Assembly (NCBI GenBank): GCA_002405835.1
Contig: DHMO01000009.1
Location: 1-9,277 of the forward strand
DNA from: Lentisphaeria bacterium UBA4640
GTDB taxonomy: Bacteria; Verrucomicrobiota; Lentisphaeria; Victivallales; UBA1829
Direction of reading: 5' to 3'
DNA length: 9,277 nt
The notes under the pieces are model-generated. The model saw only the letters and a program-made list of their open reading frames with translations, ran no database searches and was not told the origin of the DNA. A program made the position numbers and the translations under genes. Positions 1 to 5,466 of the stretch are shown piece by piece; the first letter of the stretch is position 1, and every line of letters starts with the position of its first letter.

Positions 1-2
1 CA

Positions 3-89
3 GGCACGATGGCGGCGAACGGACGTCATGACGTCAATCAGGATTATTGGGACCGTTTCCACCGTTACAATGCGCGCCGCGCGGAGTAA
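3..89 (+). CDS. C-terminal tail of an unidentified gene (partial, enters from left edge)
   Basis: Frame 3 is open from the window edge to a TAA at 87-89 and ends in QDYWDRFHRYNARRAE. This aromatic and charged composition looks like a genuine protein C-terminus. The other two plus-strand frames give unconvincing peptides or an early stop. It is convergent with the AraC-type regulator gene, with only 14 nt between the two stop codons and no hairpin plus T-run terminator visible there. The family cannot be told from 28 residues. A hydrolase or sulfatase would fit the neighbourhood, but that is only a guess. Confidence 0.5.
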   Translation, partial: GTMAANGRHDVNQDYWDRFHRYNARRAE

Positions 90-103
90 ACGTGGAAGCG
101 GGA

Positions 104-1027
104 TTAAAGAGAAATCGGGCTGTGTCCCCTGTTCCGGAATGCGGAGGGGGCGCAGCCGGTGTGTTTTCGGAAACAGCGGGCGAAATAGTTCGGATCTTCA
201 AATCCGCAATCGTCCGCGATTTCGGAAACCGGCAGATCCGTTTCCTCTAAAAGCTGCTTTGCAAGAGAGAGCCGGCGCAGCATGAGATAATTGTGCGCGG
301 AGAATCCGATGTTGAGCCGGAAGAGCCGGGTCAGATGATTCGGCGAGAGATGCACTTCCGCCGCCAGCTGCATGACGGTGAAGTCGGAATTCATGAATTG
401 CATGTCAATGATGCTTTTCGCCTCAAAAAAACGGGAATTGCGTTTTTTCTCCCTGGAGAGCGGGGTTGAATCGCTGCTCAGGGCAAGCCCGAGAATCGTC
501 AGCAGCAGCCCTTGTCTGTGAAATTCCTCTTTCAGGCTGGATGAAGAGAGCAGAAAATATTCATTCAGCAGTTTCATCATGAGCGGCCGGTCCTGCTCCG
601 GAACCGTTTTCTTCAGCGGGAAGTCCGCGTTCAGCCTTTCCGGAGGCGGAAGCGCGATGGCGGATTCGTCAAAAGGTTCGTTTTCGTCAAGATAAACAAA
701 AATGGCGGGTTTGTCATAGTGCGCGGAGCAGTCGCCGTACCAGTCGAAGTGAATGCACCAGCGTTCCGCCGGAGAGTCGCAAACCGTGCAGTGGATGATT
801 CCGGGTGGAATGAGAATGAGGTCGCCCGGAGTGCAGGAGAAGACTTTTGATTCCGTCATGACGCGGCCGTTTCCGGAAGAAAAATAGACGAATTCATAGT
901 CGTAAATCCGGCGGTTCCGCTCGATGTGTCCGCTCTTCCAGTTCGTCCGGCAGATCGGACCGACGGACGGATTTATCATGCGAAGTACGCGTTCTTCTCG
1001 GGTTTGCGGGGTCAGTTCCGGAATCAT
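104..1027 (-). CDS. AraC/XylS-family transcriptional regulator
   Basis: A 307-residue regulator with the usual AraC layout. Residues about 30-100 form a cupin-like sugar-sensing domain (YDYEFVYFSSGNG, then PGDLILIPPGIIHC, typical of AraC_binding). Residues about 200-301 carry two helix-turn-helix motifs: HTH1 at 216-241 (FTVMQLAAEVHLSPNHLTRL) and HTH2 at 265-291 (LPVSEIADDCGFEDPNYFAR), followed by the expected F-R-K-H-T-G-C-A-P-S-A-F-R end. The start at 1027 is chosen because homology begins there and a purine-rich AGAAAGAAG lies just upstream. The longer frame, open to 1159, adds 44 low-complexity residues translated from the promoter region. The length is normal for the family. Divergent placement from the sugar-metabolism operon suggests it is the local activator, sensing a mono- or oligosaccharide (inference). 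The family assignment is firm; the ligand is unknown. Confidence 0.95.
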   Translation of the reverse strand: MIPELTPQTREERVLRMINPSVGPICRTNWKSGHIERNRRIYDYEFVYFSSGNGRVMTESKVFSCTPGDLILIPPGIIHCTVCDSPAERWCIHFDWYGDCSAHYDKPAIFVYLDENEPFDESAIALPPPERLNADFPLKKTVPEQDRPLMMKLLNEYFLLSSSSLKEEFHRQGLLLTILGLALSSDSTPLSREKKRNSRFFEAKSIIDMQFMNSDFTVMQLAAEVHLSPNHLTRLFRLNIGFSAHNYLMLRRLSLAKQLLEETDLPVSEIADDCGFEDPNYFARCFRKHTGCAPSAFRNRGHSPISL

Positions 1028-1037
1028 TTCAAGCTTC

Positions 1038-1088
1038 TTTCTGTTGTTGAGACTAACATAGCACGGGATTTCAAAAAAACAACAGAAA
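1038..1088. repeat. Perfect 11-bp inverted repeat around the regulator promoter
   Basis: TTTCTGTTGTT at 1038-1048 and its exact reverse complement AACAACAGAAA at 1078-1088 are separated by 29 nt, so the arm centres are 40 bp apart (about four helical turns). One arm covers the predicted transcription start of the regulator and the other overlaps its -35. Neither predicted transcript would contain both arms, so a DNA-level operator for a dimeric or looping regulator is more likely than an RNA hairpin. Confidence 0.6.
1055..1082 (-). promoter_or_regulatory. Probable promoter of the AraC-type regulator
   Basis: Read on the minus strand, TTGTTT (1077-1082) is followed after 16 nt by TATGTT (1055-1060). 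TGC immediately precedes the -10, giving an extended -10 element (TGCTATGTT). Transcription would start near 1048, about 20 nt before the regulator ATG. Both elements lie within or next to a perfect inverted repeat at 1038-1088, which fits autoregulation. This rests on sequence only. Confidence 0.5.
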
Positions 1089-1091
1089 TAA

Positions 1092-1120
1092 TTGATTTGT
1101 GCTGTAAATGGTTGATTTGT
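1092..1120 (+). promoter_or_regulatory. Direct-repeat candidate AraC-type activator site
   Basis: TTGATTTGT occurs at 1092-1100 and again at 1112-1120, an exact 9-bp direct repeat with a 20-bp period. Two tandem half-sites about two helical turns apart are the classic arrangement bound by AraC/XylS proteins, each of which has two HTH motifs. The downstream copy ends 4 nt before the -35 of the rightward promoter, where an activator would contact RNA polymerase. Assigning it to the adjacent regulator is inference. Confidence 0.55.
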
Positions 1121-1124
1121 CTTC

Positions 1125-1153
1125 TTGTCAAATTTCCTGTTGTGAACTATAAT
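1125..1153 (+). promoter_or_regulatory. Sigma70-type promoter of the rightward operon
   Basis: TTGTCA (1125-1130) is separated by an optimal 17 nt from a perfect TATAAT (1148-1153). The predicted transcription start near 1160 leaves a leader of about 30 nt carrying the AGGAGAG ribosome binding site. It lies directly downstream of the direct repeat at 1092-1120. The strong match suggests appreciable basal strength unless repressed. Confidence 0.75.
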
Positions 1154-1176
1154 GAACACAGAAGAAAAAATGCTTC

Positions 1177-1183
1177 AGGAGAG
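1177..1183 (+). promoter_or_regulatory. Ribosome binding site fixing the first operon start
   Basis: AGGAGAG lies 6 nt before the ATG at 1190. It decides the start against the open frame that extends back to 926, which would run antisense through the regulator gene and lie upstream of the promoter. Confidence 0.85.
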
Positions 1184-1189
1184 AAATTT

Positions 1190-3223
1190 ATGAACGAGGG
1201 AAAAACCTGTTACAGCCGTCTGCTGATCGACAATCACATCACGGATTTGAAAGATTCGTACATGCGGAAATTTTCTCCGGAGGAATATGTCCGGATGGTC
1301 CGGCTTTCCGGAGTGGAATCCGCGATGGTCTACGCCTGCGATCACAACGGCAACTGCTATTATCCGACGCAAGCCGGGCATATTCATGCCAATCTGGACG
1401 GACGCGACATTTTCGGCGAGACGGTCGCCGGACTGCGCAAAGCGGGAATTGTCCCGGTCGCGTACTACACGGTCAATTATCACAACGACTGCGCGCGCCG
1501 TCTGCCGCACACCCGGGTCATCGACAATGTCGGAATGGATCATGACGGACGCTATCATTTCACTTGTCCGAATCAGCCGGACGCGCTCGCGTTTTATGAA
1601 ACCCAGCTTGCGGAAATTCTGCAATACGACGTGGACGGCATTTTTATCGACATGACCTTCTGGCCGACGATCTGCTGCTGTTCCGCCTGCCGCGAAAAAT
1701 ACGGCAAGCCGTTTCCGGAGGTGATCGACTGGGATTCACCGGAATGGGTCGGCTTTCAGCGGTTCCGTGAGCGTTCCCTGGCGGAATTCGCGCGGAACCT
1801 GACGGATTTTGTGCGCCGGACGAAGCCCGGCATCACAGTAACGCATCAGTTTTCCCCGGTTCTGCACGGCTGGTATCTGGGACAGTCCGGCGGGATCGCG
1901 GCGGCGTCCGATTACGCTTCCGGAGATTTCTACGGCGGCAAGACTCAGCAGCGTTTCGCGGTCAAGGCGTTTGCTGCTTACACGCGCATTCCGCCGTTTG
2001 AATTCATGACCTCACGCTGCGTCAGTCTGAACGATCACACCTCGGCAAAGTCGGACGAGGAGCTTTTCATGAGCGCTCTCACCACGCTTGCCAACGGCGG
2101 CGCGTATCTCTTCATTGACGCGATCAATCCGGACGGCTCGCTGGAAGAGACGTTTTACCGCCGATTTCACGATTTGAACCGGAAGCTGGATCCGTACCGG
2201 AATGCCGTCCGCAATTTGAACGGACACTCTGCGGCCGGCGTCGGTGTTTATTTTTCGATGGAGAGTTGCGTGAACCGTGCCATTAACGGAATCAAACTGA
2301 AGAATTTCAACGGAGGACGCGCCAACAACATGTCTGTCCGGAAAAACGCGGTGCTCGACGAAATGCTTGGAATGACGGAGGTGCTGAACCGTCTGCATAC
2401 GCCGTGGAAGGTTGTCACCAGTTCGACCGAGAATTTCAGCGGGCTGGAAACGCTGATCGTTTGCAATGCGGCTTATCTTGCTCCGGAGGAAACCGGACGT
2501 CTGCGGGAATTTGTCCGGAACGGCGGTACACTGATTGCCACCGGAGCGACTTCGCTTTACGACACAGAAGGATGCGGCGGGGAAAATTTTGCGCTTGCGG
2601 ACGTCTTCGGCGTCGATTACACCGGGAAACGGTCCGACAGCGTGACGTACACCGGGGCAGAACTGATTTATGCGGAAGGAAATGTGCCGCTGGCACGTCC
2701 CGTTCCGAAAACGGAAGTCCGCGGAACGCTGGCGTTTCCCGATTTTCCGGTGAACGATCCGGAACGTTATGCTTCCATTCATTCCAACCCGCCTGGAGTG
2801 AAAACGGATTTCCCCGCGTTGACGGTTCACCGTTTCGGCAAAGGTGTATGTGTCTGGCTGGCGGCTCCGGTTGCACTGCAGAATCATGCAACGCAGCGGA
2901 CATTCATGAAAAATCTGCTCCGCGAGTTTCTTCCATCCTTCGTGGTTCAGGAAAAGAATCTGGCGGAATCGGCGGAAATCACTCTGCTGAAAGGTGGGGA
3001 TGGAACGGAACTTCTCTGTATTGTCAACCGGCAGGATGAAGCTCCGGTCATTCCGCTCTGCAATGTGGAATTCTCCATTCGCCATTCCGGAAGACCGAAA
3101 CGGATCGTACGGGTTTCTGACGGAGCGGAAATTCCGTCTGTATGGAAAAACGGAGAACTTCATTTTTCAATTCCGGAACTTCATTACGGTGAATTCTTCC
3201 GGCTGGAAGGAGGTGTTGAATGA
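1190..3223 (+). CDS. GHL6-like glycoside hydrolase-type protein with beta-galactosidase trimerisation-like domain
   Basis: A 677-residue protein without a signal peptide, so probably cytoplasmic. Residues about 8-335 read as a TIM barrel of the hypothetical glycosyl hydrolase 6 (GHL6)/alpha-amylase-like type: an early strand ESAMVYACDHNGNCYYP, a strand with a likely catalytic acid (VDGIFIDM, Asp154) followed by a Cys cluster (ICCCSAC, Cys162-164 and Cys167), SGDFYGG near 245, and AYLFIDAINPDGS near 305-317. Residues about 345-585 resemble the GH42 middle (trimerisation) domain, a flavodoxin-like fold with ETLIVCNAAYLAPEE and FVRNGGTLIATG. Residues about 595-677 form a small beta domain with IVNRQ and a final YGEFFRLEG. 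It is the first gene of the operon, and the next start overlaps its stop. The general class is well supported. The exact family is recalled from motif pattern, and the substrate (perhaps a fucosyl- or galactosyl-containing oligosaccharide) is unknown. Confidence 0.75.
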   Translation: MNEGKTCYSRLLIDNHITDLKDSYMRKFSPEEYVRMVRLSGVESAMVYACDHNGNCYYPTQAGHIHANLDGRDIFGETVAGLRKAGIVPVAYYTVNYHNDCARRLPHTRVIDNVGMDHDGRYHFTCPNQPDALAFYETQLAEILQYDVDGIFIDMTFWPTICCCSACREKYGKPFPEVIDWDSPEWVGFQRFRERSLAEFARNLTDFVRRTKPGITVTHQFSPVLHGWYLGQSGGIAAASDYASGDFYGGKTQQRFAVKAFAAYTRIPPFEFMTSRCVSLNDHTSAKSDEELFMSALTTLANGGAYLFIDAINPDGSLEETFYRRFHDLNRKLDPYRNAVRNLNGHSAAGVGVYFSMESCVNRAINGIKLKNFNGGRANNMSVRKNAVLDEMLGMTEVLNRLHTPWKVVTSSTENFSGLETLIVCNAAYLAPEETGRLREFVRNGGTLIATGATSLYDTEGCGGENFALADVFGVDYTGKRSDSVTYTGAELIYAEGNVPLARPVPKTEVRGTLAFPDFPVNDPERYASIHSNPPGVKTDFPALTVHRFGKGVCVWLAAPVALQNHATQRTFMKNLLREFLPSFVVQEKNLAESAEITLLKGGDGTELLCIVNRQDEAPVIPLCNVEFSIRHSGRPKRIVRVSDGAEIPSVWKNGELHFSIPELHYGEFFRLEGGVE

Positions 3224-4245
3224 ATCTCTCAGATTTGCCGCCTCTGCCGGAACGCAGCTTTCTGGCTTCCATGGAACAGATTGCGGAATTGCGTCAGGTT
3301 TCGCTCGAAGAAGGCGCCGGGCGCGGGATGCGGCTTGTTCAGGCGGACAACGGGTCCGGGTTAAGTTTCAGCATATGTCCGGATCGCGGAATGGATGTGG
3401 TTGACTGCCGTTTCCGCGGAATTCCGCTCGCGTTCCGTACTCCGTCGGGATATGTCGCGCCCTCTCATTTCGATCCGCACGGGCTCGGCTGGCTCCGTTC
3501 CTGGCAGGGAGGACTCCTGACGACTTCTGGTCTTCGCAATTCGGGTGTTCCGAACGGAGAGTTCGGGCTTCATGGACGCGCCTCGTCCCTCCCGGCGGAA
3601 GACCTGTCGCTGTCGCGCGGCGTGGATGAAAACGGAAGTTTCCGCATGAGGGTTTCCGGAGTCATGCGCGAAGCCGCAATGTTCGGGGAAAATCTGCGGT
3701 GGCGGCGGACCATTGAAACGGCATACAGGGAAAATTCAATCACCGTAACCGACCGATTTACGAATCTTGCGCCGCATGAGGAGTTCCTCCAGTTGCTTTA
3801 TCACTGCAACTTCGGGTGGCCGTTCGCTTCGCCCGCACTGGAATTCGTCATGCCACCGCATAAGGTACGCCCGCGCACGGAAAAGGCGGAGCGGAACCTC
3901 GCGCGCTGGAACCATTTGGAGGAACCTCGGCCGGATTATGAGGAAGAGTGTTTCTTCCATGACCTTCCGGCGGATGCGGACGGGCAGAAACGCTTTGAAT
4001 TGCACAACCGCGAACTCGGAATCCGCATCGCTTTCGAGTATGGCTCCGCGGAACTGCCGGAGCTGATCGAATGGAAAAACTGTCTCACCGGCAGTTATGC
4101 GCTGGGGATTGAACCGGCAAACGTTTCTCTGGAGGGCCGGAACGCCGACATGAAATCCGGAAAGGCGCGGCGGATGAAGCCGTATGAAACCGTAGAAACA
4201 CAACTGAAAATCAGTTTTAAAAATCTTGAAGGAGACTGCAAATGA
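3220..4245 (+). CDS. DUF4432-family aldose 1-epimerase-like protein
   Basis: A 341-residue protein of the galactose-mutarotase fold, best matching the DUF4432 group. Signature segments are CPDRGMDVVDCRFRG (53-67), GLHGR (116-120), LLYHCNFGWP (192-201) and LGIEPAN (295-301). By analogy with GalM, His118, His195 and Glu298 would be the sugar-handling and catalytic residues; this correspondence was made by eye. There is no signal peptide, so it acts in the cytoplasm. It starts inside the stop codon of the preceding gene (ATGA, 4-nt overlap) behind a near-perfect AAGGAGG 6 nt upstream, so translation is probably coupled. It likely interconverts anomers, or acts as a related epimerase, on the sugar released by the neighbouring glycosidases. 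The precise reaction is not established for DUF4432. Confidence 0.85.
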   Translation: MNLSDLPPLPERSFLASMEQIAELRQVSLEEGAGRGMRLVQADNGSGLSFSICPDRGMDVVDCRFRGIPLAFRTPSGYVAPSHFDPHGLGWLRSWQGGLLTTSGLRNSGVPNGEFGLHGRASSLPAEDLSLSRGVDENGSFRMRVSGVMREAAMFGENLRWRRTIETAYRENSITVTDRFTNLAPHEEFLQLLYHCNFGWPFASPALEFVMPPHKVRPRTEKAERNLARWNHLEEPRPDYEEECFFHDLPADADGQKRFELHNRELGIRIAFEYGSAELPELIEWKNCLTGSYALGIEPANVSLEGRNADMKSGKARRMKPYETVETQLKISFKNLEGDCK

Positions 4246-5453
4246 CAAATTCCGCAAAAATCAGAAAGACCTTTGAGCAGAACGGAGGCATCTTCCGTCT
4301 GGTTCCGAACTGGGTTCCGCGCTCGTTCTGCATTCCGGGGCGGCGCATCAAACTGCATCCGGACGATTACTACGCGCTGGGCGGCGCGCGCGGCGGCATC
4401 GATGAGCGCTGGCTGGGATGTACCACGCCCGCCGACAACGGCCCTCTGACCGGAAAGAACGAAGGCATCAGCCACCTCGTTACCGAAGACGGCGAACGCA
4501 TTCCGCTGACCGAAGCCGTGGAAGAACTCGGAGCGGAACTGCTCGGCGAACGCATCTGGAATGAATACCATTGCTGGCCGGTCTACTCCAAGTTTTTCGA
4601 CAACCTTGGTCCGCTGCCGCATCATATTCACCATATGGAAGAGCACGCGAAACTCGTCGGACAGCGCGGCAAGCCGGAATGTTATTATTTCCCGCCGCAG
4701 CTCAACAACCACGGCGGACACTTCCCGTTCACCTTTTTCGGTTTTGAACCGGGGACGACAAAAGAACAGGTCCGGGAATGTCTGGTGAACTTTACGAAAG
4801 GCGACAACAAAATCACCAATCTTTCCAAAGCGTACCGTCTGGAACCGGGAACCGGATGGGATGTCCCGCCGGGCGTGCTCCATGCACCGGGAAGTCTCTG
4901 CACCTACGAACCGCAGTTCGCCAGCGACGTCTACGCAATGTGGCAGAGTCTGGTTGACGACCAGCTCATTTCCGAATCTCTGCTGTGGAAGAACTGTCCG
5001 GAGGAGAAAGTCGGCGATTTCGATTATCTGATCTCCAACATGAACTGGGAACTGAACGTCGATCCTGAATTCGGGAAACATCGCTTTATGCGTCCCGTGG
5101 AGAATATCCGCCGGACGCCCGGAGCGGTTGACCGCTGGGTGTGCTACAAATCTCCGGCGGTTTCCGCGAAAGAGCTGACGGTTCTGCCCGGTCAGACCGC
5201 CGTCGTGCAGGATTCCGCCGCCTACGGTTTGATTATGATGCAGGGACATGGTACATTAAACGGGATGCCGCTGGAGACGCCCGCCCTGATCCGGTACGGT
5301 GAACTGACTCACGACGAATATTTCGTTTCGGAAGCCGCGGCGAAACGCGGTGTGACGATTGTCAATGAATCCGACTGCGATCCGATTGTGATGCTGAAAC
5401 ATTTCGGTCCGGAAAACCCGGATTGGACCGCCCAGTTCGGAAACAGTTTTTAA
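4242..5453 (+). CDS. Type I phosphomannose isomerase (ManA)-like cupin protein
   Basis: A 403-residue two-cupin protein that follows the metal-site order of type I mannose-6-phosphate isomerases. LPHHIHHMEEH (125-135) stands where ManA has QxHP. GKPECYYFP (143-151) matches the ManA GKTECWY-type segment, with Glu146 as putative metal ligand. FFGFEPGTTKEQ (165-176) matches the GF-x-x-G-T-x-KE region. WDVPPGVLHAPG (206-217) supplies the third ligand, His214. A second, degenerate cupin is seen around 305-400 (LTVLPGQTAVVQDSAAYGLI). It overlaps the previous stop by 4 nt (ATGA) with AAGGAGA 6 nt upstream. The expected role is aldose-ketose isomerisation of a sugar or sugar phosphate next to the epimerase-like protein. 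Because the metal site has His in place of the first Gln and the protein is longer than short bacterial ManA forms, the substrate may not be mannose 6-phosphate. Confidence 0.75.
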   Translation: MTNSAKIRKTFEQNGGIFRLVPNWVPRSFCIPGRRIKLHPDDYYALGGARGGIDERWLGCTTPADNGPLTGKNEGISHLVTEDGERIPLTEAVEELGAELLGERIWNEYHCWPVYSKFFDNLGPLPHHIHHMEEHAKLVGQRGKPECYYFPPQLNNHGGHFPFTFFGFEPGTTKEQVRECLVNFTKGDNKITNLSKAYRLEPGTGWDVPPGVLHAPGSLCTYEPQFASDVYAMWQSLVDDQLISESLLWKNCPEEKVGDFDYLISNMNWELNVDPEFGKHRFMRPVENIRRTPGAVDRWVCYKSPAVSAKELTVLPGQTAVVQDSAAYGLIMMQGHGTLNGMPLETPALIRYGELTHDEYFVSEAAAKRGVTIVNESDCDPIVMLKHFGPENPDWTAQFGNSF

Positions 5454-5466
5454 GGAGTTTGCAGTC

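Noticed and set aside
1028..1159. 44-residue extension of the AraC-type regulator
   Set aside because: It covers the predicted regulator promoter and the repeats, its residues are low-complexity, and the family's N-terminal domain fits a start at 1027.
926..1189. N-terminal extension of the first operon protein back to an ATG at 926
   Set aside because: It would run antisense through the regulator gene and start upstream of the TATAAT promoter. The added residues look non-homologous, and AGGAGAG supports the start at 1190.
2012..3163. Minus-strand open frame of 383 codons opposite the GHL6-like gene
   Set aside because: Composition is Arg-rich and featureless, and the opposite strand is clearly coding.
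4095..5249. Minus-strand open frame of 384 codons opposite the ManA-like gene
   Set aside because: It has no domain and lies antisense to a gene with well-placed metal-ligand motifs and a ribosome binding site.
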